A DNA stretch of 12,996 nt. It comes from Candidatus Blautia equi. Lineage in GTDB: Bacteria > Bacillota > Clostridia > Lachnospirales > Lachnospiraceae. The stretch lies in NCBI GenBank assembly GCA_018064695.1, contig JAGHUU010000140.1:1-12996 (forward strand), given 5' to 3'. A program made the translations under genes and the position numbers. Under the pieces are notes generated by a model. It was not told the origin of the DNA, did no database searches, and was given only the letters and a program-made list of their open reading frames with translations. Of this stretch, positions 6,399-12,996 are shown one piece after another (within the stretch, counting starts at the first letter, position 1; each line of letters opens with the position of its first letter).

Positions 6399-7595
6399 TT
6401 GTTAGAGATTATGACAAACGAGGCTGAGTCTGCTGCAAAGATTATTGTGATCGGTGTCGGCGGCGCAGGAAACAATGCAGTAAACAGAATGGTGGAAGAG
6501 GCCATCAGTGGAGTAGAGTTTGTAGGTGTAAATACCGATAAACAGGCTCTTACCTTATGTAAGGCTCCAACAGTACTTCAGATCGGCGAAAAGATCACAA
6601 AAGGTCTTGGCGCAGGAGCACAGCCTGAGGTAGGCGCAAAAGCAGCAGAGGAGAGCATCGAGGAAGTAAAAGCTCTGATCGAGGGTGCGGACATGGTATT
6701 CGTTACCTGCGGTATGGGCGGCGGAACCGGAAGCGGTGCAGCACCTGTAATCGCAGCAGCAGCTAAGGAGATGGGAATCCTCACCGTAGGTGTTGTTACC
6801 AAACCTTTCCGTTTCGAAGCTAAGACCAGAATGGCAAACGCTTTAAACGGTATTGAAAACTTAAAGAAGAGCGTGGATACTCTCATCGTTATCCCTAATG
6901 ATAAACTTCTGGAAATCGTTGATCGTCGTACCACCATGCCGGATGCACTTAAGAAAGCTGATGAGGTTCTTCAGCAGGCAGTTTCCGGTATCACCGACCT
7001 TATCAACCTTCCATCTCTTATCAACCTTGACTTTGCAGATGTTCAGACCGTTATGACTGACAAGGGAATCGCTCATATCGGTATCGGCGAGGCAAGAGGA
7101 GATGACAAAGCTCTCGAGGCAGTTAAGATCGCAGTTGAGTCTCCACTTCTTGATACCAGCATCAAGGGTGCATCCCACGTTATCATCAACATCAGCGGAG
7201 ACATCTCCCTTATGGATGCAAACGATGCAGCTAACTATGTACAGGAACTCACCGGAGAGGATACCAACATCATCTTTGGTGCTATGTATGATGATACCGT
7301 TGCTGATTTCGCACGCATCACCGTTATCGCTACCGGACTTGCTGAGACTCCACAGAGAACCACAAACTTCGGCAGCAGAGGCGGCAGCGCAGTTGGCAGA
7401 TCCGGACTTGGCGGTGGCTACAGAAGACCGGTTGCACCTGCTCCACAGGTACCAACTTCCCAGCCAAGCTACAGCGGAAGCATGCCTGGATTCAACCTTC
7501 CAAACTCTAACGCAGGCCAGTATGCTCCAAAAGCACCTAGCAGCACCGTTCAGAGAAAAGACATCCAGATCCCTGACTTCCTCAGAAACAGATAA
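6399..7595 (+). CDS. ftsZ: Cell division protein FtsZ, TTG start
   Basis: This 398-residue tubulin-like GTPase polymerises into the cytokinetic Z-ring. Motifs: nucleotide-binding GVGGAGNNAVNRM (19-31), tubulin signature GGGTGSG (107-113) and the catalytic T7 loop NLDFAD (209-214). A Gly/Ser/Pro-rich unstructured linker (~320-385) leads to the C-terminal conserved peptide DIQIPDFLRNR (388-398), which docks FtsA, SepF and other partners. The start is TTG at 6399: AAAGGAGG ends 7 nt before it, and the resulting MLEI matches the common MLEF/MLEI start of FtsZ. The first ATG, at 6411, would be 19 nt from that ribosome site. The gene follows the FtsQ-like gene and is closed by a strong terminator. 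Identity certain. Confidence 0.98.
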   Translation: MLEIMTNEAESAAKIIVIGVGGAGNNAVNRMVEEAISGVEFVGVNTDKQALTLCKAPTVLQIGEKITKGLGAGAQPEVGAKAAEESIEEVKALIEGADMVFVTCGMGGGTGSGAAPVIAAAAKEMGILTVGVVTKPFRFEAKTRMANALNGIENLKKSVDTLIVIPNDKLLEIVDRRTTMPDALKKADEVLQQAVSGITDLINLPSLINLDFADVQTVMTDKGIAHIGIGEARGDDKALEAVKIAVESPLLDTSIKGASHVIINISGDISLMDANDAANYVQELTGEDTNIIFGAMYDDTVADFARITVIATGLAETPQRTTNFGSRGGSAVGRSGLGGGYRRPVAPAPQVPTSQPSYSGSMPGFNLPNSNAGQYAPKAPSSTVQRKDIQIPDFLRNR

Positions 7596-7607
7596 GATCT
7601 TTATTTA

Positions 7608-7642
7608 CGGGGACGCCGCACATGCTGCGTCCCCGGTTTTTT
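7608..7642 (+). terminator. Intrinsic terminator after ftsZ
   Basis: A perfect 9-bp GC-rich stem (7608-7616 with 7627-7635, 10-nt loop) is followed by six T's (7637-7642), starting 13 nt after the ftsZ stop. Confidence 0.9.
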
Positions 7643-7669
7643 AAAACACTGAAAAAGTACAGAAAAGTG

Positions 7670-7698
7670 TTGACATACCACTTTGTCAGTGGTATTCT
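7670..7698 (+). promoter_or_regulatory. Promoter of the infC-rpmI-rplT operon
   Basis: TTGACA (7670-7675), a 17-nt spacer and TATTCT (7693-7698) lie just after the ftsZ terminator and about 210 nt upstream of infC. The spacer is almost wholly occupied by an inverted repeat, listed separately. Confidence 0.75.
7675..7695 (+). promoter_or_regulatory. Operator-like palindrome inside the infC promoter
   Basis: ATACCACT, 5 nt (TTGTC), then AGTGGTAT are perfect 8-bp arms running from the last base of the -35 into the -10. A protein bound here would block RNA polymerase. No known regulator consensus was recognised. Confidence 0.5.
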
Positions 7699-7808
7699 GT
7701 ATAGGTACGTAAAGAAAGTAGAGTTCCACTCTCACCTCAGCGCATCAGGCGGCTCGGGTTCAATATCGGAAGACATAAGGTTTATTCATTGTGTATTCAG
7801 ATTCTGAG

Positions 7809-7836
7809 AGTGTGGATTTCTGTCCATACTTTTTTT
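7809..7836 (+). terminator. Conditional terminator (attenuator) in the infC leader
   Basis: An 8-bp stem with one G-U pair (7809-7816 with 7823-7830, 6-nt loop) runs directly into seven T's (7830-7836). It sits about 75 nt before the coding region, so transcription must read through it to express IF3, L35 and L20. Confidence 0.75.
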
Positions 7837-7865
7837 ATTGTATAAGGAACATCAATTGGTTATCA

Positions 7866-7883
7866 GTGATTCGTGCGAATCAC
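7866..7883 (+). other. Hairpin just upstream of the infC ribosome site
   Basis: GTGATTCG and CGAATCAC flank a 2-nt centre, forming in RNA a stem of about 7 bp with a tetraloop, 14 nt before GGAGG. It may tune translation or be part of the L20-responsive leader. Confidence 0.5.
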
Positions 7884-7911
7884 GATTCATCAGGTATGGA
7901 GGTACAAAACC

Positions 7912-8418
7912 ATTAGCAATTTAATGATTAATGAACAGATCAGAGACAAAGAAGTCCGCGTAATTGGTCCTGAAGGTGATCAGTTAGGAATTATGTCCGC
8001 TAAGGATGCCATGTTAAAAGCTCAGGAAGCTGGACTGGATCTGGTAAAGATTGCTCCGCAGGCGAAACCACCGGTATGTAAGATCATCGACTATGGTAAA
8101 TACCGTTATGAGCTTGCCAGAAAAGAAAAAGACGCCAAAAAGAAACAGAAAACCATCGAGATTAAGGAAGTTCGTCTCTCTCCTAATATCGATACCAACG
8201 ACCTGAACACAAAAGCCAATGCGGCAAGAAAGTTCCTCACCCATGGTGATCGCGTAAAGGTAACCCTTCGCTTCCGCGGACGTGAGATGGCACATATGCA
8301 GAGCAGCAAACATGTGCTGGACGATTTTGCAGAGCTTCTTGCAGACTGCGCAGTCATTGAAAAACCTGCCAAAGTCGAGGGAAGAAGCATGACCATGTTT
8401 TTAACTGAAAAACGTTAA
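7912..8418 (+). CDS. infC: Translation initiation factor IF-3, AUU start
   Basis: This 168-residue factor binds the 30S subunit, prevents premature 50S joining and proofreads the start codon. The IF3-N domain (~5-72) includes MINEQIRDKEVRVIG and AKPPVCKIIDYGKYRYE. A Lys-rich linker (EKDAKKKQK) joins it to the IF3-C domain (~82-168), with KEVRLSPNIDTNDL and the RFRGREMAHMQ region. Start choice: GGAGG at 7898-7902 is 9 nt before an in-frame ATT (7912), whereas the first ATG (7924) is 21 nt away and an in-frame GTG (7873) precedes the ribosome site. IF3 genes of E. coli and Geobacillus stearothermophilus start at AUU, allowing IF3 to repress its own translation, so AUU is the best call (MSNLMINEQ...). 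It is the first gene of a three-gene operon. Confidence 0.95.
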   Translation: MSNLMINEQIRDKEVRVIGPEGDQLGIMSAKDAMLKAQEAGLDLVKIAPQAKPPVCKIIDYGKYRYELARKEKDAKKKQKTIEIKEVRLSPNIDTNDLNTKANAARKFLTHGDRVKVTLRFRGREMAHMQSSKHVLDDFAELLADCAVIEKPAKVEGRSMTMFLTEKR

Positions 8419-8451
8419 AATAGAAACTCAAAGCTTAAGGAGGAAATTACA

Positions 8452-8649
8452 ATGCCAAAGATCAAAACTTGTAGAGCAGCAGCAAAACGTTTCAAAAAGA
8501 CAGGAACCGGAAAACTGGTAAGAAATAAAGCTTATAAGAGCCATATCTTAACTAAGAAATCTCAGAAGAGAAAGAGAAACCTCAGAAAGTCTACTGTTGT
8601 TGACGCTACAAACTTAAAAGCAATGAGAAAGGCTATGCCATACATCTAA
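8452..8649 (+). CDS. rpmI: 50S ribosomal protein L35
   Basis: A 65-residue, highly basic protein of the large ribosomal subunit with the standard L35 start MPKIKTCRAAAKRFKKTGTGK and a KKSQKRKRNLRK core; normal length. A strong AAGGAGG lies 8 nt before the ATG. It is 33 nt after infC and 65 nt before rplT, within the same operon, and is likely co-regulated through the leader attenuator. Confidence 0.97.
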   Translation: MPKIKTCRAAAKRFKKTGTGKLVRNKAYKSHILTKKSQKRKRNLRKSTVVDATNLKAMRKAMPYI

Positions 8650-8714
8650 TTCTTAGATCGGCAGTCAATGAAATCGTAGATACTGAAAGAAGACAAACAG
8701 GAGGATATTGAGAA

Positions 8715-9071
8715 ATGGCAAGAATTAAAGGCGGCTTAAACGCAAGAAAAAAACATAATCGTGTATTAAAACTGGCAAAGGGCTACAGAGGAGCTCGTTC
8801 CAAACAGTATAGAATCGCTAAACAGTCTGTAATGAGAGCTCTTACCAGCGCTTACGCAGGCAGAAAACAGAAAAAACGTCAGTTCAGACAGCTCTGGATC
8901 GCTCGTATCAACGCAGCAGCAAGAATGAACGGCCTTTCCTACAGCAAACTGATGCACGGCCTTAAAGTAGCTAACGTAGACATCAACAGAAAGATGCTTG
9001 CAGAGCTTGCAGTTAACGATGCAGCTGGCTTCGCAGCACTTGCTGAGGTTGCTAAGAAAGCACTTGCTTAA
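8715..9071 (+). CDS. rplT: 50S ribosomal protein L20
   Basis: A 118-residue basic protein needed for early 23S rRNA folding and 50S assembly. The N-terminal extension MARIKGGLNARKKHNRVLKLAKGY and the globular part (FRQLWIARINAAARMNGLSY, then MLAELAVNDAAGFAAL) are canonical and of full length. CAGGAGGA lies about 9 nt before the ATG. It is the last gene of infC-rpmI-rplT; in Bacillus its product is the autoregulator of the operon, which fits the leader structure seen here. Confidence 0.98.
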   Translation: MARIKGGLNARKKHNRVLKLAKGYRGARSKQYRIAKQSVMRALTSAYAGRKQKKRQFRQLWIARINAAARMNGLSYSKLMHGLKVANVDINRKMLAELAVNDAAGFAALAEVAKKALA

Positions 9072-9093
9072 TTAAAGTTTTATTTCGTAAATC

Positions 9094-9125
9094 AAGCCCT
9101 TTGGGATCACCCAAAGGGCTTTTTT
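9094..9125 (+). terminator. Intrinsic terminator closing infC-rpmI-rplT
   Basis: A perfect 12-bp stem (9094-9105 with 9110-9121) with an ATCA tetraloop is followed by a T-run, starting 22 nt after the rplT stop. Confidence 0.95.
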
Positions 9126-9189
9126 GTGTGTAAAAAAGTGGGTAAAAAAAGTAAAGAAAGGTAAACTGGAGATTACAGAAAGGAAAAAC

Positions 9190-9238
9190 TGGGGTGGTAA
9201 GATATCATCAACCCCACTATGCCCAAAATAGGTGGGCA
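9190..9238 (+). other. Two consecutive hairpins in the 5' UTR of the surface-protein gene
   Basis: Stem 1 pairs TGGGGT (9190-9195) with ACCCCA (9211-9216). Stem 2, starting 4 nt later, pairs TGCCCA (9220-9225) with TGGGCA (9233-9238). They end 13 nt before the AAAGGAG ribosome site. Neither has a U-run. They could be an mRNA-stabilising or regulatory leader; no known riboswitch core was recognised. The A/G-rich stretch 9126-9189 presumably contains the promoter, but no convincing -35/-10 pair was found. Confidence 0.45.
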
Positions 9239-9266
9239 CAGAGGTATGTAGAAAGGAGATAAGAAA

Positions 9267-12200
9267 ATGAAGAAAGGAAAAGCCAGAAGATTTCTTGCCT
9301 ATGTAATGACATTTCTGATGCTGATTCAGCAGACCGGATTAAACATCATGGCAGAAGACGCAACACTGGAAGGTATCCAGGTGGCATCTGAGGTTTCTGT
9401 GCAGCCAGAGCCTGCATCCGAGACCCCTGCGGAAGCACCGGAAGTAAAAACAGCTCCGGAAACCCCTGCAGAAACAGTTGCTCCACAGGCAGAACAGCCT
9501 GCACCGGAAGCCCCTGTAGTAGTGGTACCAACAGAGCCGGAAGCTCCGGTACAGGAAGCACCGGCTGAAGAGCCAGCTGATTCCGGTAAAACAGAAGAGG
9601 TACTGCCTCCTGTGGAAACCGAGGAAGAGCAGCCCGAGGTAGAAGTACCTGCAGAGGAGCAGACCCCTGACGCTGCAGAACCTGATGCTGAGGAGGATCC
9701 TGAGGATATCGAAAATCCGGAGGAGATCGAGAACCCGGAGGATGTTGAAAATCCTGAGGAGATCGAGAATCCTGAGGATGAAGAAGATCCTGAGGAAGCT
9801 GAAGAATCCGAAGAGGAAGAGGCAGAGGAGAAAGCAGATCTTTATGCTTACGTTACCCAGCAGGTATATGAGAAGGATGAGGAGACCCTCGGTCTTATCT
9901 ATACCATCACTGTAAACAACGTGCATGAGACTGCAAATGCAGAAGCTGTTGCTATCCAGGCAGGATTCGATGCAAACACCGTATTTACTAATGATGGACG
10001 TCAGAGTGAGGGCCTCATTTATGTGCCTGATACCATGAACGTACCATCCTCTCTTGCGTTAAAAGCGCAGGTGGATGCTTCCCTTTATACTTCTGAGGTC
10101 GTATGGGCTGATCAGAGTATTGAGGCAGGATCCGGTAAAAACTATGTCTTCTATGCAGACGTTGCAGAGGGCGTAGAGAAACCTGAAGATCTGAAAACTG
10201 TTTTCTATGTGGACGGCGAGCGCATTTCTTCCGAAAACATCATCTGGATCGGCGCAGAGCTGATTCAGGAGAAAGAGGAAGAGCCTACCAGAACCGTATA
10301 TTCCTATGAGGATGGAAATGTTTCTGTAACTGCAACCCTTTCCTCCGCAAAAGCTGTTCCGGATGATGCTCTGTTCAGAGTAACCCAGATCACCCAGTCT
10401 TCCGGTTACAACTATGACGCATATATGGCAGCCCTGAATGCCAATTCCGATGCAATTCTTGACACCGCTAAGGATGATCACGAAGTTGTTGTTGAGGAAA
10501 AAGGACAGAAGGACAAAGCTGCTTTTGATGAATCCAACGTACTTCTCTATGACGTGGCTTTCATGACCCAGGAGAGAGACGAGGACGGCAAGGTTATCTC
10601 CGATAAACTGGTAGAGTACCAGCCAACCGAGGGAAGCGTAACCTTTAACTTCGTATTTAAGAGAAACCAGATCACCAGAATTGAAGAGGCAGAGAAAGAG
10701 GAGGACGTAGCTGTCGTTCACCTTCCTCTGACTGATGCGGTTCGTGATTCTGTAGATTCCACCGCAGAGGCTACTAACATTTCTGCAGCTGATATCAATC
10801 AGGAGATCGTTTCTGCTTCCTTAGCAGGAATTGGTGAAGGCGCAGCGGACACCGCAGTCTTTACTCTTTCTGATCTCTCTGCAGTGGCATTCGTAAATGC
10901 TAACGACAGTACCGAGCTTCAGCCTGCAAGCAGCACAGATGTCTTTGGTATCATGGGAAATGCTGCCCAGTATTTCATTATTACTGATACTTATGAGAAG
11001 AATGCGCATATTCAGGCAAACTTTGCTACCAAGGAGCTGATCTGTAATTCCACCGAGACCAACCTTACTGGTTTTGGTCCTACCGAGGCGGATTATATGA
11101 TCGGAAAGACCTCCGGAAATGCTACCATCAAGCTGGCAGACGATGTTTTCTGCTGGTATGGTGAGGATGCTAACATCACATACGATAACCCTGCAACTGC
11201 TTATCAGACAACTGAGAGCTCCATTATCGGTCTTATTGACAGCATGAAGGCTGTGCCTGTAAATAATCTGTCTGCTATTTATAACAGCACCAATTCCTAT
11301 ATCATCAAAGAGGGAAATGAGCTGGATCTTACCACACAGCCGGATGGAACCTACTCCTTTAATGTAGACAGCTGGTTTGATGCTGCAGGCAACATGAGAG
11401 GCGATATCAACATTAAGAAGAATCCTGGCCAGACTGTAGTACTTACTGTTACCAAGAGTGGTACACTGAATCTGGGACAGCCTGCAATTAATGGATCTAA
11501 AGCTTCCAATGCTAACTCTGCAGACCTTGATACTGCTACCCATCTGATCTGGAATATCACCGGAACTGCTGATATTCATGAGACCGGAAGCACTATTGCT
11601 ACCGTGATTGCACCGAAGTCTACTGTAAGACAGAACGGTGTATCCGGTGGATGGCTGGTTTGTAACTACTACAAACAGGATGGATGTGAGTTCCATGGCC
11701 TCTGGTCCGGAACACATAAGACACATCTTACCCAGGGATTTGAGGTTAAGAAGACCATTCTTGATGAGAATAATGCAGAGAAGACCCCTGGCGGTCAGGT
11801 ACAGATCTTTAACTTTGAGTTAGAGGTTCTGCGTGACGGTGAGTGGGAACATCTGGCTACTCTGAAGAATGATAACGGTGGAAATGCACAGGAATCCTTT
11901 AAAGTACAGGGCCTTCCACTGTCTGATAGTATGGCTACACATACAACTGAGCATATGTACTACCGCTTATATGAGCAGGACAGCCCTGTTTATGGTATTG
12001 GTAGCGATAGTACCATGTATATCGTGGACATTGATCTGTCTACAGGAGTACCTGTTTTCTATAAAGCAAACTCCATTGATACCTGCAACGACACGAATAG
12101 GGTTTCTGAGCTGAAATTCAGAAACAAAGTTAACTTAAGACCTGTAACCGGATATAAGTTCTGGAGAGGTGACGATCCGGAGAAGCGTCCTGCGTCTATC

Positions 12201-12996
12201 AGAGTTCAGATTCAGAGAAAGAATAAAGATGGCGAATGGGAACAGGTAAGAGACAAAGAGGCAAGTGATGCAAGCGGCAAGTTTGTACCAAGAGAGCTGA
12301 CCATCTCCGCTGCTGATGGATGGCGTTATGTCTTTGAAGATCTTCCTATTATTGACCTTGAGACCGATAAGATCAATGAATATCGTGTTATTGAGTTAGA
12401 TGTTCCGGATGGATATGAGGTTTCCTACAATACAACAGTGACTGCAGAGCTGAAATTCAAAAATGTATGGAATGATGACTGGATGTCTCTGTTTGGTAAG
12501 CAGATCGTGCTTCAGCGCAAAGTGGGAGATAAGGAGTGGGAGAATACTTCCTATAAAAAGGTGATTCCTATGTACAGCTCTGCAAATCAGTTCTCCTTCA
12601 GAGTGACTAAGCTGCCTTACAAGACTGCTGATGGAGAGGATATTTCTTATCGATTTGCAACAGATGAGAGCGTGCAGAGTGCGTTTGATGCGTTAAAAGT
12701 TGAGCTGATCAATATGGTGCAGGCGGGTGTGACTAATACTAAGCCAACCCCTACCCCAACCAATACCCCTGGTCCGGGACCAAGCAATACCCCAACCAGT
12801 GCACCGACTAATACCCCAACCAGCACACCAACCAACACACCAACAAATACGCCGACGAACACACCAACCAACACCCCAACAAATACACCAACAAATACGC
12901 CGACGAACACCCCAACAAATACACCAACAAATACACCAACTAATACACCAACCAACACGCCTACGAATACACCAACAAATACGCCGACGAATACAC
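9267..12996 (+). CDS. Large secreted cell-surface protein with Cna-B-like domains and (PTNT)n linker (3' end outside window)
   Basis: The frame is open for 1243 codons and runs off the window. The ATG is preceded by AAAGGAG, 8 nt spacing. A signal peptide (1-29: KKGKARR, hydrophobic core, likely cut after IMA) is followed by a Pro/Glu/Ala-rich stalk (30-185) containing six acidic hexapeptides. Residues ~186-535 are beta-rich with few known landmarks. Residues ~540-820 (FVNAND to GGWLVCNYY and EFHG) resemble choice-of-anchor-A-type adhesin domains; this is tentative. Residues ~826-950 resemble a pilin-type isopeptide domain (FEVKKT, YYRLYEQD, LKFRNK). Residues 960-1066 are a Cna-B domain with Lys964, Glu1043 and Asn1066 as the likely isopeptide triad. 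A degenerate copy (~1067-1155) precedes a Thr/Pro/Asn linker. Such proteins are usually wall-anchored by a C-terminal sorting signal, which is not in view. Likely an adhesin or surface fibre; ligand unknown. Confidence 0.9.
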   Translation, partial: MKKGKARRFLAYVMTFLMLIQQTGLNIMAEDATLEGIQVASEVSVQPEPASETPAEAPEVKTAPETPAETVAPQAEQPAPEAPVVVVPTEPEAPVQEAPAEEPADSGKTEEVLPPVETEEEQPEVEVPAEEQTPDAAEPDAEEDPEDIENPEEIENPEDVENPEEIENPEDEEDPEEAEESEEEEAEEKADLYAYVTQQVYEKDEETLGLIYTITVNNVHETANAEAVAIQAGFDANTVFTNDGRQSEGLIYVPDTMNVPSSLALKAQVDASLYTSEVVWADQSIEAGSGKNYVFYADVAEGVEKPEDLKTVFYVDGERISSENIIWIGAELIQEKEEEPTRTVYSYEDGNVSVTATLSSAKAVPDDALFRVTQITQSSGYNYDAYMAALNANSDAILDTAKDDHEVVVEEKGQKDKAAFDESNVLLYDVAFMTQERDEDGKVISDKLVEYQPTEGSVTFNFVFKRNQITRIEEAEKEEDVAVVHLPLTDAVRDSVDSTAEATNISAADINQEIVSASLAGIGEGAADTAVFTLSDLSAVAFVNANDSTELQPASSTDVFGIMGNAAQYFIITDTYEKNAHIQANFATKELICNSTETNLTGFGPTEADYMIGKTSGNATIKLADDVFCWYGEDANITYDNPATAYQTTESSIIGLIDSMKAVPVNNLSAIYNSTNSYIIKEGNELDLTTQPDGTYSFNVDSWFDAAGNMRGDINIKKNPGQTVVLTVTKSGTLNLGQPAINGSKASNANSADLDTATHLIWNITGTADIHETGSTIATVIAPKSTVRQNGVSGGWLVCNYYKQDGCEFHGLWSGTHKTHLTQGFEVKKTILDENNAEKTPGGQVQIFNFELEVLRDGEWEHLATLKNDNGGNAQESFKVQGLPLSDSMATHTTEHMYYRLYEQDSPVYGIGSDSTMYIVDIDLSTGVPVFYKANSIDTCNDTNRVSELKFRNKVNLRPVTGYKFWRGDDPEKRPASIRVQIQRKNKDGEWEQVRDKEASDASGKFVPRELTISAADGWRYVFEDLPIIDLETDKINEYRVIELDVPDGYEVSYNTTVTAELKFKNVWNDDWMSLFGKQIVLQRKVGDKEWENTSYKKVIPMYSSANQFSFRVTKLPYKTADGEDISYRFATDESVQSAFDALKVELINMVQAGVTNTKPTPTPTNTPGPGPSNTPTSAPTNTPTSTPTNTPTNTPTNTPTNTPTNTPTNTPTNTPTNTPTNTPTNTPTNTPTNTPTNTPTNT
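9696..9803 (+). repeat. Six 18-nt units encoding acidic hexapeptides in the surface protein
   Basis: Units encode DPEDIE, NPEEIE, NPEDVE, NPEEIE, NPEDEE and DPEEAE (residues 144-179), consensus [ND]PE[ED]xE. They extend the negatively charged stalk near the N-terminus. Such a stretch is probably extended and solvent-exposed. Confidence 0.85.
12828..12996 (+). repeat. 12-nt tandem repeat encoding (Pro-Thr-Asn-Thr)n, continuing past the window
   Basis: Fourteen consecutive in-frame 12-nt units encode PTNT without interruption to the window end, preceded from 12744 by a looser Pro/Thr/Asn/Ser lead-in. Third codon positions vary, and blocks such as ACGCCGACGAA recur 48 and 84 nt apart, suggesting block duplication. 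The encoded segment is a likely rigid, possibly O-glycosylated spacer that lifts the adhesive domains off the wall. Confidence 0.9.

Larger units (their letters stand above)
7705..7911 (+). ncRNA. infC-rpmI-rplT 5' leader with terminator/antiterminator (L20-leader type)
   Basis: This leader of about 200 nt has no convincing ORF. Segment 7727-7734 (CACTCTCA) is perfectly complementary to 7805-7812 (TGAGAGTG), and the latter overlaps the 5' arm of a terminator hairpin (7809-7816 with 7823-7830, followed by a T-run). The two pairings are mutually exclusive, giving an antiterminator/terminator switch. In Bacillus subtilis the same operon is autoregulated by ribosomal protein L20, which promotes premature termination in its leader. 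By position and architecture this is probably the equivalent element. Direct L20 binding is inferred, not seen. A second hairpin (7866-7883) lies just before the infC ribosome site. Confidence 0.72.

Noticed and set aside
7622..7807. Small plus-strand ORF (61 codons) between ftsZ and infC
   Set aside because: Its ATG lies inside the ftsZ terminator loop, it has no ribosome site, and it spans the infC promoter and leader.
9126..9266. A c-di-GMP or other known riboswitch ahead of the surface protein
   Set aside because: I could find no conserved aptamer core; only two simple hairpins are supported.
9339..9926. Minus-strand Leu/Arg/Phe-rich frame opposite the Pro/Glu stalk
   Set aside because: It is a shadow of the acidic hexapeptide and PEPA-rich codons; no start context and biased composition.
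10821..11726. Minus-strand open frame of 301 codons inside the surface-protein gene
   Set aside because: It is antisense to a continuous, signal-peptide-bearing reading frame; its translation shows no recognisable domain and no Shine-Dalgarno site was seen.
12647..12958. Minus-strand frame encoding a VGVF/VGVL repeat, which looks like a hydrophobic repeat protein
   Set aside because: It is the complement of the PTNT-coding tandem repeat; the plus-strand frame is continuous with the large surface protein.
12744..12996. CRISPR-like repeat array
   Set aside because: The 12-nt units are contiguous, in frame and without unique spacers; it is a coding tandem repeat.

Overview
The window looks like a chromosomal segment of a Gram-positive, low-to-moderate GC member of the Bacillota, most likely a Lachnospiraceae-type Clostridia. 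The reasons are strong AGGAGG-type ribosome sites, SigA-type promoters, a CIRCE/HrcA operator, the infC-rpmI-rplT operon with a terminator-type leader, an FtsQ/DivIB-FtsZ pair, and a large secreted protein with Cna-B-like domains and a Thr-Pro-Asn linker. The family placement is inferred from protein style and gene content, not from a search.

Layout. (1) 1-435 (+) is the C-terminal end of an ABC exporter whose signature motif is unusually degenerate. (2) A hairpin at 454-485 separates it from the convergent putP-like Na+/proline symporter on the minus strand (523-2049), which has its own promoter. (3) A divergent intergenic region carries a near-consensus promoter and a textbook CIRCE element driving lon (2304-4733). 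This Lon has a repetitive acidic C-terminal tail. (4) An FtsQ/DivIB-like membrane protein follows (ending 6207); its extracytoplasmic part carries three 38-residue repeats and an acidic Tyr/Ser-rich tail. Next comes ftsZ (6399-7595), which starts at TTG and ends in a strong terminator. (5) The infC-rpmI-rplT operon (7912-9071) has a promoter with a palindrome between its -35 and -10, a leader of about 200 nt with alternative antiterminator and terminator pairings, and an infC gene that appears to start at AUU. A strong terminator closes it. (6) From 9267 to the window end runs the start of a very large secreted surface protein: signal peptide, Pro/Glu-rich stalk, acidic hexapeptide repeats, a possible choice-of-anchor-A-type domain, pilin/Cna-B-like domains with a visible isopeptide triad, and a (PTNT)n linker cut by the window end.

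Functionally, most of the window is housekeeping: protein quality control (Lon), septum assembly (FtsQ, FtsZ), and translation initiation and ribosome assembly (IF3, L35, L20). It is flanked by transport genes on the left and a cell-surface adhesin-like gene on the right. No mobile element, phage, CRISPR or defence system is visible. The most distinctive features are the repeat-bearing FtsQ-like protein, the CIRCE-controlled lon, and the surface protein with its two-hairpin leader.
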